Shown: positions 11,187-23,066 of the stretch, in pieces
Layout of the letters: each line of letters begins with the position of its first letter
Numbering within the stretch: position 1 is the stretch's first letter
Source: Flammulina velutipes
Taxonomy: Eukaryota > Basidiomycota > Agaricomycetes > Agaricales > Physalacriaceae
Assembly (NCBI GenBank): GCA_011800155.1
Contig: JAALGH010000011.1
Span: forward strand, 248,001 to 312,000
Direction of reading: 5' to 3'
Length of the DNA stretch: 64,000 nt
Notes under the pieces: generated by a model
Told to the model about the DNA's origin: nothing
Database searches by the model: none
Seen by the model: the letters and a program-made list of their open reading frames with translations, nothing else
Program-made: the position numbers and the translations under genes

Positions 11187-11681
11187 GTACGTTTCTTCTT
11201 CCAAATTGTCCTTTCCCTTATACTAACTAATTTCCAGGCATTCGCACCAAGCTCTACATTCATGTACAAAACGAACCCTCACGACTACTTCCATGTTTCG
11301 GCTTCAACACATTATGTATTTCCATCCACTCATCTCATAGAGTCAACTAAACTTATATATCTATTTATTCTTTGCATACGTCCACGATTATTTAACCTTT
11401 AAGTAACGCCATATTATATCTGCACGAATTAATCACGGTTTACGCACGTAGTACCCGTCTGGTAAAGCAACCAGGGTATCAACTTTTGGCCATGGATTGG
11501 ACTCCTATAGGACGCACCGTGTACGACGCTCAACTGAATAGGCTTCTTGTTTACCGTAGCTGCGGCAGGTGTTATGTATGTATGTGGCAAAGCATGTTGA
11601 AGCCGCAGAGGATTGCCGCCGAGGATATCTGATCCGGGGTAATCACACCTTGGCCCGTACTCTCATCTGCACCTGCGCCTC
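11187..11681. other. Spacer upstream of the DUF2855 gene
   Basis: It contains the 3' flank of the orphan gene and the promoter region of the downstream gene. No gene seen. Confidence 0.5.
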
Positions 11682-11688
11682 TATAAAT
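11682..11688 (+). promoter_or_regulatory. TATA-like element (TATAAAT) close to the DUF2855 ATG
   Basis: TATAAAT begins 25 bp before the ATG at 11707. This is closer than usual, so if it is a functional TATA box the second in-frame ATG (codon 8, 11728) may be the real start. Confidence 0.4.
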
Positions 11689-11706
11689 TCCGCATAGACT
11701 CTGGCC

Positions 11707-13085
11707 ATGGCTGATTATGAGCTGAACATGACGCTGGTCCTTCCCCGGCCGTCTTCTGGGCGTAACACACGAATCCCAAAAGTCCTAAGAACACCCAAAC
11801 CGACAGAAATACCAGAAAACCACGTCCTTCTGCGCGTCGACCGCTTTGGGTTCTCGGCCAATAATGTTACATACCAGTCGCTTGGGGAGCACCCTCACTT
11901 CCGGTCGGTAGAGTCTATTTGTACTTGCGAAGATTACCGGTTAACCGGTATGCGCAGATACTTTGACTTCCATTCCCTCCCCCAGTCAGACGAGGTATCC
12001 TCCAAGTCCAGCGGCATAATACCAGTATGGGGATTTGCGACCGTGGTTGAAAGCTCTCATCCCAAGATAAATCGTGGAGAACGCGTCTATGGCTATTTGG
12101 CACCTACGCGGTATTTGCTACTTCCCGTTTCTCAAGGCGAAGTGAACAAGTACGCGTTCTACGTCCCAAGACCCCATCTCCCAGCGGGTAAGATACTTTC
12201 CTCGTTCATCAACCTTCTTCTGACTGTCATTTGAATTTTGAAGATCGACGCCCGTACAACCAGATCCTTCGTTGCGCGTCCGACCCCCAATATACGGCGA
12301 GCCCTCGCGCCGAGGACCTCACCATGCTCTACCGACCACTTTTCTGGACGTCATTCTGGTTCGAAGATTGGCTCTGGTCATCCGAGTACCGAGGTGGCGC
12401 ATCTACCATCCTCATCTCGTCCGCATCCTCCAAAACCGCTTTCTGTCTTGCGTACCTCATTGGAAAACGGAACCAGGGAACTAGAATTGTAGGCTTGACA
12501 TCTCCTAGGAACCTCTCCTTCACGAAAGGTCTTGGCCTCTACGATGAGGTACTGGAATATAAAACCTTCACATCTTCCCCGGCATTCTATAGTTCGGCTA
12601 AAGTAGACGATCGCTGGATATACGTCGACGTGGCCGGTAATAGTGAACTCAACCGCAAAATATTCGACTACTTCGCTTCTCCCTACTCAAGCACCCTTAC
12701 GGCGTTCATCTCCTTGGGACTTACCAATCTCACCCCCGAATCATCCTCGTCCCTCCAATGGTCCCAAAACTCTTTCTCGACACAACCGTCATCGCAACCG
12801 ACGTCCGCTTTTTGGCCGCGCGAGGAGCAATTCTTCATGCCTGAGTGGCTCAACGTGCGGAAGAAGCAACTGGAGGTGATGGACATCTTCAATATGCAGC
12901 AGGTGGCATGGAGAGAGCTCATGCGGGACTGCACTGGTTGGGTTGAGATCAAGAGGGCTTACGGGGCTGAAGCGGTTCAGCAGTCGTACCGGAAACTTGT
13001 CGGGGAGGGGGTAAGCGCGGATACAGGTTTGATTTGGAGCCTGTGGGACTCAAGTACACCCGTGGCTCATCCGACGAAGTTATAA
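11707..13085 (+). CDS. DUF2855 family protein (reductase-like fold)
   Basis: Predicted 440 aa in two exons (11707-12187 and 12244-13085), with a 56-nt GTAAGA/TTGAAG intron in exact phase. Family features are an N-terminal substrate-domain-like part (ENHVLLRVDRFGFSANNVTY, WGFATVVESSHPKINRGERV, YGYLAPTRYLLLPVS), then LYRPLFWTSFWFEDWL, the nucleotide-fold segment STILISSASSKTAFCLAYLI, and GTRIVGLTSPRNLSFTKGLGLYDEVLEY. The C-terminus resembles FMPEWLNVRKKQL...FNMQQVAWRELM. DUF2855 proteins look like diverged medium-chain dehydrogenases without the zinc sites; the substrate is unknown and the location is probably cytosolic. Full length and apparently intact. Confidence 0.85.
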
Positions 13086-13353
13086 CAAGGTCTTCTACAT
13101 ATTAAATCAGATATCTTATTGCTATGCGTATCGTAGTCAGTGTTTGTACCATTATCATATATTTGGACTGTGCTTTGCTGGTCATAGAATCAACATATAT
13201 TATTTCGCATGTAAGCTGTTATGGTAAATTACACAGGATACAATCAGCGCAGCCACCTGAGGCAGCATTATTTATCGAAACCAATGAGTTGCGCAAACAT
13301 TGTTATAATTTCTGACTGCGATCGACTTTTGATCTCTTACCGCCACAATCAAA

Positions 13354-13875
13354 ATGCCCAACAACGAATATATGGCCCTCAATCGCGCTCAGCTCATATT
13401 CTTTCCGCCTCAAAAAGGACTATTCGAGGAACCTCACGTATCCCAAGCCTTTGTGAGGACAGAAAGGTAATGACTGATTACTATGGCGTCTTCGCCATTT
13501 TGCTCATTGCCCTCCAGAGACGCGACAAACGCCGAATTAGAATCGTATATGCGCGTAAAAGAGGATATAATCGCAAGTACCAATTGTTTCGCGCGATTAG
13601 GGCTCCCAATTGACTACCAGCAGAGTGTTGTGGAGAATATCATAGTTGGCCACACTTTGGTTCCGCTTCCCAGAGAGGTTGTAGTGGAGGGAAAAGGACT
13701 CGTTATAGTGGCGAGTGAGTCTCTACGTTACTGCTCTATACCCCGTATACTCACCATTCTATCAGCATGGACACTCTGGGAGTACGGCAAGACAGTCGAG
13801 TTTCGATGGGGGGAGCAGAAAGCAGTCGCCATGAAGCATAAATGGACATTCACGGTCCAGTTTGACGACGAGTGA
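13354..13875 (+). CDS. Small orphan protein, 139 aa
   Basis: Three exons (13354-13466, 13518-13714, 13766-13875) join across 51-nt introns with GTAATG/CTCCAG and GTGAGT/TATCAG sites; the phases are exact and the total divides by three. The start MPNNEYMALNRAQ is the first ATG after a non-coding stretch. No signal peptide, no membrane segment. The C-terminal part (VVEGKGLVIV, TLWEYGKTVEFRWGEQKAVA, WTFTVQFDDE) looks like beta strands. No recognised family. Confidence 0.55.
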
Positions 13876-13991
13876 CAGCGAGGGAGTAGCTATGGTGCGT
13901 GCATAGTAAGTAAATAATTTATTCGCATTTGCGCCACACATAGATTACGTTGGATTGGCGTATTGGTATTCTAGTCACGCGTGATGGGATA

Positions 13992-15930
13992 TCAACGCAT
14001 TCCGAGAGAGGCCATTGTCACTTGCATATTATTGAGTTGCGAAGCTACACATCCCGTTAGCACTTGTGCTACCTGCCAGGGGAAATGAAATGACTAACCA
14101 ATGAATGGATTCCCCGGCGCGAGGACAGACATCCCACGCATGAGTGTGTTCAATAGTACCGCCGGTTCATCTTGAGGAGATTCCGACATCTCTCTAACGA
14201 GGAACTGGCAAGTATTAGCCCAAACCACCTGCGAATGAAGTTGTTAGTCACAGGCGGTCTTTCATCTTTGAAGACCACGTACACCTAGTTCCGCGTGTAC
14301 GAAATCGAACCGAAGGTTCACCAGCTGAACAATGGCACGAGCAGCGGTGATGCATCGTCCTTGAGAAGCCGGATTCTGCTTGATGACTGGTGCGTGTAAG
14401 GCGAGAATGGCGGCCAGTGCCAGAGCGTGCACAACGACGGCAGCGGGGGAGTTCGTAGGTGGCAAACACTGCTGGATGAAGCGCTCAAGTACAGTGGAGA
14501 ACGAAGAGAAGCTGGCGAAGAAACGACCAGCCTGCTGTTCTTGCATATCTGAAGGAGTATTAGGGCAAAATGGAGGTATTCATCATATGGGCTCACTGGG
14601 CCGGAATTGACTGGATATACGTCCTGCTCGCTCGTAGAGAAGTGAGGCTTTAGCTTCCAAGGCCAGTAACGACGTTCCAGAGTCCGAGTCTCCTGCAAGA
14701 AACTTTTGGATGGTGTACGTAATCCGACATGGGAACGATATCTGCACCCAGTCAGTTCTTTGTACTTGCGAGAGGGTGGAAAGGCATACCCTGGCATAGT
14801 CCGTGATCTCCATGGGCCACGGGGCGTCAATGCGCGTATCCTCAGCATCCAGATTGAAGTTGGAGGGTGATCCTTCGGTTGCGGTCGAACACCTGTCCAG
14901 GATGAAAACACTCCACATGGCGTTGAGCCTCTCTCCATCCGTCACGGTACTATCGCCCTGCGCTCTGAACTTGTGAAGCCCAGAGCTCAGCACCATGGAT
15001 ACCGCCGCACTGGTATGGTACTTCCCTTCCAACATCCTCCCCATCCTGAAGAAGTATCTTCCCAGGAGGACTTCTACCTGGATGCATTGCAGTAAACCAT
15101 TGGGGAGGTTTAGAGAGTTTGCGCGTCCTTGAGTAGCGTTGGTGAGGGCTGAGGAGAGGTAGATGGCTTCGTACGCCGCGATGTCTGGCGAGGAGGAGAG
15201 GTGTATACCCCACAGGACGATAGCAGCACGTAGCGCCGGAATGACTGTCGCGGTACTGGCGAAGTTCGAGAAAAAGCGGTTTGGATCAAGAAAAAAACCG
15301 GCGTCATATGGTCGCGAAAGAACAATTTCGGAGCTGGATGGCAACTTAGTCGATAAGATGATAATCGCAGGTGTAGACTTACATTGACTGTTCAGCTTGG
15401 GCGGGAAGAGGCTAATCAAGATAATTAGTTGAAGAAGTCATTTGCGGACAAATATCATCATACTGGACCTAATCAAGCTTCAGAATCGCAGAGGTATATA
15501 AACGGAACGAGCATACCGAGGGTTGGAGAATGCGCATACGGATGAGTCAACGTGATTGAAGGGGGCTCGGAGGATGCGAGACTGCCTGGATTCTCCAATT
15601 CATTGATTCTTCTCTGAACCTCCTTGATTCTCCCCTCAAGGACCATTGTCTTGGTGACTCCTCCACCAAAGTATTCACAATCGTGAAAGTTGTCTGACGT
15701 TGCGCACTGGGTGCAGATTGGCTGTTTGCCATCACAGCGCTACGGGAAGTTTATTGAGAAGAAAACTGTCGGAACGGGATCGTACAATCTTTCTATGCCT
15801 GCGAAAATATCAGCTCAAAAAAAAGACAGTCGGAGAAGAGCGCATACCTGCAGTTCAAGCAGGCGCCGCCTTTGGCCAGTTGAGGGGACCTAGAAGAGGA
15901 ATTACCACGACGAGAGGACGATGTTGACAT
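13992..15930 (-). CDS. Zn2Cys6 fungal-specific transcription factor
   Basis: The start MSTSSSRRGN (15930) leads into a zinc cluster split over three exons: CLNCR, a 13-nt microexon (15798-15786, HRKI) and RCDGKQPICTQC...CEY, giving the C-x2-C-x6-C-x5-C-x2-C-x8-C pattern. A short coiled linker follows (EGRIKEVQRRINELE). The middle-homology region spans the exons at about 14590-15410 (LISLFPPKLNS, AAIVLWGIHLS, HTSAAVSMVLSSGLHKFR, ERLNAMWSVFILDRCSTA, DAPWP). Then come FFASFSSFSTVLERFIQQ..., VVWANTCQFLVREM and a last exon ending SQLNNMQVTMASLGMR with TGA at 13992-13994. This binuclear-cluster class acts in the nucleus on CGG-type sites. No target or pathway is evident from neighbours. Confidence 0.85.
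15786..15798 (-). other. 13-nt microexon inside the zinc cluster
   Basis: GCATAGAAAGATT is flanked by a CGCAG acceptor and a GTACG donor. Read with its neighbours it supplies Arg-His-Arg-Lys-Ile between the second and third cysteines of the zinc cluster. Without it the cysteine spacing and frame are lost. Confidence 0.65.
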
Positions 15931-16033
15931 GGCAGCGAATAAAACTAAAGAAATTGAAGGCCTTTTCTCTTGGTTAGCATCCTTTATACACCAACACGGC
16001 GCTCGAAGAGACTGAAAGACGGAGGAGCCATGT

Positions 16034-16909
16034 CTAGTATGAGGAAGTACGGCGTGGACGGGTAGTGGCTAGTCGCCCACTGAATTCGGCTCGAGGTGTA
16101 CGCAACGCGTTGGACGCAGGATAAAGCAATTTGACTATAGTCATAACATGGGCCAGTAGGCTAAATATGACATGATGCATTCTCCGTCTCCGGTGCTGTG
16201 TCCGGACAGACAGTGATATGAGTAAAGTTTCTTCATCTCCGTTGGTGTCGCGGACGACGAGCTCGACCGGGGGAGGAATAGGCACTAGCTCCGTGGCCTG
16301 AGAGAGAGAGCGTAGACCTAGAAACGGCGCTCGTGAGGAGATGAAGAGGGCTGCGGAATGAGAACATACGATAGCTAACTCTGTTCCACCCAACGTTCAT
16401 AAGAGTCGGATTTGAGACTGGTCACGTATGCCTCTTCGATAGTCGTACACACGTTGTCAAGGTCATCCAAGGCGGTCAAAAGGGCATCCGTAGAAGATAG
16501 TCCGTCTAGAGGATCGTTAAGTCTTACCGAAGAGAATGTTATGATTACTTACCGTACATTTGTATTCGAACATGGATGAAATTTTCAGATGGATGTGGGA
16601 CGCTGGGGAGACATTTGTATGGGCTGGCTGGGTAAGACTGTGCAGACCAACCTGTAGCCGCAGAATTCTACTTTTGGGCTGAACGAAGTATTAGTACGCA
16701 CTTGAAAAAAGTTGAATACGAAACGTACTTTTTCATGATCATCCATCTTAGAGCATTCCCGATCGTATGTGATTCATCGTGTATTTTGTATGTCGCGGCC
16801 GACTCGTTTGGCGCTGTCCCGGGCACCTGCATGAACGATAAGTTCGCTGCTTTGCTCTTTGGCTTTCGAGGCGTACAATCTGGACTTTCGGAATTCCTTC
16901 TGTTGCCAT
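16034..16909 (-). CDS. Unrecognised multi-exon gene
   Basis: The likely start is MATEGIPKVQIVRLESQRAK (16909), ending at a GTGCCC donor. Further plausible exons are an internal one at about 16560-16660 (CTVLPSQP... or HLKISSMFEYKCT) and LSSTDALLTALDDLDNVCTT (about 16410-16510, continuing to SYERWVEQ). A last frame at 16034-16393 holds PIPPPVELVVRDTNGDEETL and a basic HRRRRMHH tail. The junctions are only partly resolved and the last frame may be wrong. No known domain seen. Confidence 0.4.
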
Positions 16910-17250
16910 TATTGTATACAACAATGAACTGTCGGGATAGACAAAGGAAAAGCCAAGGATGAAGCTAGAAGCAAGTCGAGGAAGGATCAGAAAGGGTCCA
17001 GTGACATTTTCCGATTGTGACATACTGTGACTCGTGACTTAACAATGGTGGTTCGCCGCCATTGTACGCACCTGCAATTTGTTACTTTGTATGCCTATTT
17101 CGATCGATATAAAGCAACAATGCATACTCCAATTCGATCATCCTTCCCGTTTTCCTTCTCCCTTCAAATTCGCATTTATCAAGGCTGGTCCTCGTGCCCC
17201 GGTGGACATTCAAACAACATTCAAATATTCTCCTTTACGAACAAATCATC

Positions 17251-17696
17251 ATGTACTCCCAACGACCCACTCTCCCATCTCTCCGCAGCTTGGATCTGCT
17301 CCCCACGAAAAACTCTAACGAACCATCATCCGTATGTTTTTCGTATTCTCCCATTCCGCCTCCAGCTCACAGAACGCGCAGTATTCATGCCCCAAATACG
17401 CCCACCAGCGGCAGTTCTCCATCTCATCCTCGACGTCCTCGCGCACCCCATCACCTCCCCCTACCACGAGCGACAAGGTTAGCCTTGTCCCATGCGCGAT
17501 GGAGGACGCCGACGCCATCGTATACGTCGCACCTGTTCCCGCAGGCTCAAAAGCGCGCCCGGAGACCCTCCTCCTCGTTGGCCCGGCCTTGCAACAATTC
17601 CGCAACCCTCAGCGTCCAGTGACCAAGGGCGCGCGTGTCCATCCGTATCGCATGCTTCGTGCGCCTTCCAGCCGTCGAGTGTCAGCAGCACCATAA
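17251..17696 (+). CDS. Small Ser/Pro-rich protein, 134 aa
   Basis: Two exons (17251-17331 and 17373-17696) join across a 41-nt intron (GTATGT donor, CTCACAG acceptor), in phase 0. The product starts MYSQRPTLPSLRSLDLLPT, has a Ser/Thr/Pro-rich middle (SSSTSSRTPSPPPTT), and ends with a denser block (AIVYVAPVPAGSKARPETLL, RNPQRPVTKGARVHPYRML). The last block looks conserved in style, but I cannot name a family. The intron is shorter than its neighbours, which lowers confidence slightly. Confidence 0.5.
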
Positions 17697-18160
17697 AATC
17701 TCGGAGAGAAATCATGATAATTCCAATGCAATGACCTTTTGTAGCACTTACTTGTATACCCTCACTGTAGCACCATCATCTTGGGCGTCGTCCTGAAGGC
17801 TTTACTTATCTGTATTTTACGCGCTTAATTAACGAAAACGTACCCGTCAGACTCCATAGATCTATGAAAAAAATAACTCCTTCAGAGCACAGAGGTAGAC
17901 CACCTAGAGAGTTGCCTGAATGAGCCAGAAGTAAGCCACGCAGAGGAACGAACATTCGTTGCAGAGCAGATAAGTGTGGCGCATTTTCCAGAAGGCAATT
18001 CAGTGGGTCGAATAAATAGGCGATCCGTTCACGTAGATATTTGTACTGCCTTTGGTATGGAAAGCGTACTTTTCAGCCTTCTGAGCGCCACACGAGTAAT
18101 CAAGGATGTGGTTAAGATCAAGTTTGGCGGAGTCGTGTCAACTCAAGCTTTTGCCAAACA
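17697..18160. other. Spacer upstream of SEC24
   Basis: No gene recognised. One TGTGGCGCA motif lies at 17975-17983, about 180 bp before the SEC24 start. Confidence 0.5.
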
Positions 18161-21100
18161 ATGTATCCTATTCCGCAACCACCACATACTGCCGGAACTG
18201 CGTACAAAGGTAGCGCTCACCGTCCTCGGCGACTATATGCGCATGAAATGAACGACTCTTGCAGGATTGCGACCGCGTATCGAGCCTCACCAAGTACCAT
18301 GTCCTGTAGAGAAGCAGGAGGAAGACAGACAGACATGGGACAATCAGGCATTCATGACTCTTCCTGGGCATCGTGCGCCGATGTCGACGACGGATTACTA
18401 CGCTGTTGATCAAGGTGAGCACAACGATACCCATCGCTGCCCATTTCAACGTCGGGACAGGTAATTCGTCGCCAAAATTCATTCGCGTGTCGACTTGGTC
18501 GTTTCCTCACTCTTCGCGTCTTGCGTCCGACTGCAAGATACCTCTTGCCGCTGTCTTCCAGCCTTTCGCCGACTTGGATCCAAGAGAAGATGCTATTCCG
18601 CTCGTCGACAGCACCCCAGCGCGGTGCCAGCGCTGTAGATCTTATATCAATCCATGGTGTCAATGGCTAGCAGGAGGAGGGAAATGGAGGTGCAATCTGT
18701 GCGCTCACGAAACAGAAGGTGCGTATCCAGCTCGTCGACGTAGTACGACACTGACGACGCGTAGTATTGCCCGAATACTTTTGCGCGCTCGACGGCGGCG
18801 GACAGCGACTCGACCTTCTGCGACGACCAGAGCTACAACGGGGAACGGTCGACTTCAAGGTATCAGACGAATACTGGGCAGCCAATCCTCCACCAGCGAA
18901 ACTATCGCCGCCATACTTCTCAGTAGATCCTCCAGCGACTGGCCAGCGAGAACCGCAGGCTCTTCGCTACGTCTTTGCGCTGGACGTCTCTGTTTGCGCA
19001 GTTCGCTCTGGAATGCTGCAAGCTGCGTGCCATGAGCTGCTGGATATTTTGTACGGCAACGACGCGTGCTTCCCCGCAGAAAACCAACTCGCAATCTTTA
19101 CATACGATCGGACGATACACTTCTACAACCTCGCAACGGACACCGTACCAATGCTGGTCGTTGGAGACATCGACGAGGTCTTCATACCTCTTCACGATGG
19201 TCTTTTCGTATCCCCGAGCGAGCATGCCCAGACCATCTCAACTTTACTGCGGACGTTGCCTTCACGCTTTGCCGACACAGTGATACCGGACGCGGCCCTA
19301 GGCTCAGCCATTCGCGTGTGTCAGGCCGCATTGGTGAGTATTTTGAGTCTGCTTGCATTCCATCGCTCACCGCAAAGCAAGTCAGGACGGGGAGGTCAGG
19401 TCGTATTCTTCCATAGCGTGTTCCCCAGGATAGGTTCCGGCGGCCTGACAGGACGACCGCCAGAAACTGATTTATATGATACGGACAAGGAAAAGACACT
19501 TTACAAACCATGGGACCCTACTTGGACCCAGATGGGAGAGGAATGTGCTGACGAGGGCATTGGCGTGAACCTATTCCTAACGATGGACCAGCCCATAGAC
19601 GTTGGTTCCATAGGTAAGCAATTTTTTGTTCTGTTCAACTCACCGCTCATGGCCGTTAGGAACCGTGTCTTCTTTGACTGGGGGTCAGATCTATTATTAT
19701 CCACGGTTTGAAGCCTCTCGGGACGGCGTTGTCTTCAAATCGCACCTTCAGCGATTAATGCGTCGGACGACTGGATACAACTGCTCTGTGAGAATACGGA
19801 CATCGAAAGGTCAGTTTTGATATAGACCTTTTTAGCTGTTGACTGATCTATGAACAGGTGTCAAAGTTACGGAGTATTATGGCAATTTTCACCAAACTAC
19901 TCCTACTGAATTGGTCTTTGCTGTTCTGGACGCAGACAAGTCGTTTACTGTGACCTTGGAGCACTCGGGTACTCTGAGTACCCGGGAACAAGTATATTTA
20001 CAGTGTGCGGTGCTCTATACATCTGTTTCGGGCGAGCGACGTGTCCGAGTGTGCAATATGGCACTTCAGGTGGTCGAGCTGGCCATGAACGTCTTTAGCT
20101 TCGCGGACGCGGAGACGGTTGTTTGCTATACATTACGAAAAGGTGAATTCGGGTCCTCATTTGAGTGTACCGTGACTGATCAGCTGCCTTTAGCTATCGC
20201 CCATACCAAGTCGACTAAGATGCATGAGATACGAGAGGATTTGACGGAGAATTGCTCTTCGATTCTCCTGGGTTATCGAAATCAATGTGCTGCCTCCACA
20301 GCGCCCACACAAGTATGTCTATCGCAGTCCAATGCCTTCTGTATGCTCACTTTTGTTCTCAGCTTATCATTCCCGATTCCTTTCACACTTTGCCGATGAT
20401 GACGTTGGCGATACTGAAGACCAAACCCATCAAGAGTCAGTCTTTTCTTCGAATTCTGGCCATAGAGTCTAACTTTGTTTCAGTTGGCAACGTCACGTCA
20501 GACGTACGCAATTACTACGCGCACAAACTCATGTCCGTTAGTGTGCGGCAGGTTATTGAGCACATTTACCCGCCACTGATAGCATTGCACGATCTCGCTG
20601 CCTCTGCTGCCGTTCCCGATCCTGTGACGGGTATTCTGGTGATACCAGCGTGTATGAAGAATTCACATCTACAGATGACCGCGGATGGAGTTTATCTCAT
20701 AGGTGGGTGTTCGCCCTTTCATGGATACAATTGCTGACATCTGTCCAGATAATGGCGAAGCGATGATAATTTGGGTTGGATCTGGTGCTTCACCGCAGCT
20801 CCTCGTCGACCTATTCGACGTTGACGACATAAAGCAAATCAATACTCAGATGGTGAGCTTTACGCAGAGTTGACTGGTCTGGAGCTGATTGAGGTTTTAG
20901 TCTCAGCTGCCAGTATTGGATACGTTGCTGTCTGCGCAAGTGAGGAATATCATCAAGTACCGCGAGATCAAGCGAGGGTATTCCCCCAAGCTGACTGTTG
21001 TGCGGCAAAACATGGATGGGATGGAGATGGAATTTAGTGACATGCTCGTCGAGGACCAGAATAACGGAACGATGCCTTACACCGACTGTGAGACTCTTGC

Positions 21101-21271
21101 CTTTCGTGCTGGATTATCAACTGACGTTTGGGACAGTCTTGATTGTAGTGTACAGGCAAATCATGCATGCAGTAAGTGGTATTAGTTCCTATGCGAAATC
21201 TTTCACTGACCTTTCTACAGCTCAACCAGGGAGACATGTATGAGCCTCGGGCAATGCGCTCCGCTTGGTGA
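18161..21271 (+). CDS. SEC24: COPII coat subunit Sec24 (cargo receptor)
   Basis: Start [17 protein letters not shown] (18161), then about fourteen exons in consistent phase to TGA at 21269-21271, for a protein of roughly 850 aa. Order seen: N-terminal [29 protein letters not shown], the zinc finger [14 protein letters not shown]...WRCNLC, the trunk ([69 protein letters not shown]), the beta-sandwich ([20 protein letters not shown]), the helical domain ([32 protein letters not shown]) and the gelsolin-like domain ([19 protein letters not shown]), ending [11 protein letters not shown]. Sec24 pairs with Sec23 on ER membranes and selects export cargo. The N-terminal extension before the conserved core is short, with no Gln/Pro-rich tract. 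It converges with the chromate transporter gene 50 bp away. Confidence 0.92.
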
Positions 21272-21321
21272 CAATGTATATGATAGGTATCTGTATGTAT
21301 AGACTATATAACCTGCTGTAG

Positions 21322-22924
21322 CTACCTACCAACAGCGCCGAACCACGTCAAACCCAGCACACCTCCGCCCAAGATCGCTGCTGCCGTCGGGACTCCAAAA
21401 GACTCCACCGCAACATAGGTGACGGCAGTAACAACGACCCACCACGGCTCGCTACCCAAGGATACGCCCTGCGTCGCGTCCGCTTTCAGATATCCGATCT
21501 CCCAAAGGCGATGAACAGCGGTGAAGACGAGACCGACGGCGCATGCATTGATCCCGCGTAATAAGCTGATAACGAAGCGGTTGACGCGTAGGGCGCGCCA
21601 GATTGCTTGGAATCCAATGGCAAGAGTCATCCCAGGGAAGAAGATGCCCACGAACCCCAGGACGGCGCCTAGGGTAGTCTGTGCGGCACTGCTTGAGCGT
21701 GAGCCCAGTGCGAGTCCGCCGAGGTAGACTGCAAAGTTGAAGTTTGGCCCGGGGAAGGCTTGGATGATGGCGAGGCCTATGAGGAAGTCGCGCGGCGTGA
21801 CCCAGCCTGGTTCGACGACGTATTCACGGAGCAGGGGGATGACAACGGGTCCTCCGCCGAATATGATGGTTCCAGCGAGGAACATGTTGGTGAAAAGCTG
21901 GAGCTCCAGTGGAGATGATTTTACAGTTCCTCGGACAACCATGAGGGTGGTGAAGATGGCTGTGGAGACTGGTTAGACGTGGGGAGGTGTGGTGGCAGAG
22001 CAAGCGTACCGAATACACTGGCGATAACCAGGAGGCCAATTTTGAGTGGGATTTTGTGTGCGCCGTGGTCTACGACGGTTGGGTTTGTAGGTTGCTCGTT
22101 CTGGGAATGGGAGATCTCGGTAGAGGGATGGACGAGTCTTCGAGATGTTCCCGATGCTTCCGGGCGAAGGTTATCGATGGGAATAGCCTCACTTTCTTCT
22201 AATCTGGAAGGACTATTTGCTTCGCTCGAGTGTCGAACTCTGCTCGCTACCCGACCAACTTGTGCTCTGAGCCAATGGTCCCACGCAACGGTGATAACAC
22301 CACCGATGATGATGATCGTTGGAAAGTACCACAAAGCGTTGTAGCAGAGCCCGGCACATGCACCAAGTAGTACGAGGAGGCGCGTGAGGCGGTCTGTAAT
22401 GGCTTTCCGCGCGAGCTGGACGGCTGCGAGCGCGATGACTCCCACGGTTGACGCGTTCAGCCCGGAGAGAAGAGCGTAGACAGGGGCAGGCAGGTCTTGG
22501 TCTACTTTCTCGATGCCCAGTGCTAGGCCGTACATCCCTATGGCTCCTGGGAGACTCCATAGGAGGAAAACGAAAAGAGCGGGGAGGATTCCGGCGTGCC
22601 ATAGGGCGATGCAGAATACCATTTTGGTGCTTGCTGGGCCAGGAAGTGCTTGACAGATGGAGAATATTTCTTGGTACTAGAGCGTAGATTTTTGTTACAG
22701 ATAGAAAGAATGCTAGGGTGTTTACTCACTGTCTGTTCGTCAACCCATGGAGTCTTACCGTTCCCGTCTACGAAACGCTGGTGTAGCATTTGAAAGTGAA
22801 CTGGTGGACCACCAAACGCGGTGAAGCCTAGGTCAAAGGTCCGGGAAAGGACATCCCAGAGACGATCCTTGAGATTCCCATTGCTGGGAGATATGGTCGG
22901 CGTTGTCATTTGCGTTTGCGACAA
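21322..22924 (-). CDS. CHR-family chromate transporter, two-domain type
   Basis: Predicted about 500 aa in three exons, with introns GTGAGT...CTCTAG (after VDEQT) and GTACGC...CCACAG (after VIASVF), both in phase. The N-terminal half carries FDLGFTAFGGPPVHFQMLHQ and QALPGPASTKM. The C-terminal half repeats the pattern with GTIIFGGGPVVIPLLREYVV and IQAFPGPNFNFAVYLGG. The halves are linked by a polar stretch (about residues 225-300). This inverted duplication is normal for long-chain CHR proteins. Bacterial and fungal CHR proteins export chromate and may affect sulfate handling; here the ion is inferred only from family. Location is the plasma membrane or an internal membrane. The start at 22924 is the first ATG before the conserved helix. 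Confidence 0.88.
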
Positions 22925-23066
22925 GTAAAAAGGAGAACATTTGGGTGTGAACGTTCGTCGATAAATGCAACATAAGCGTGCCTATGTCGCCATCAAATTC
23001 GGAACATCGGACCGTGTTCACGCTCGTTACGCCACCATTGCCCGTTCTTCTAGTCTATCCATCTAA

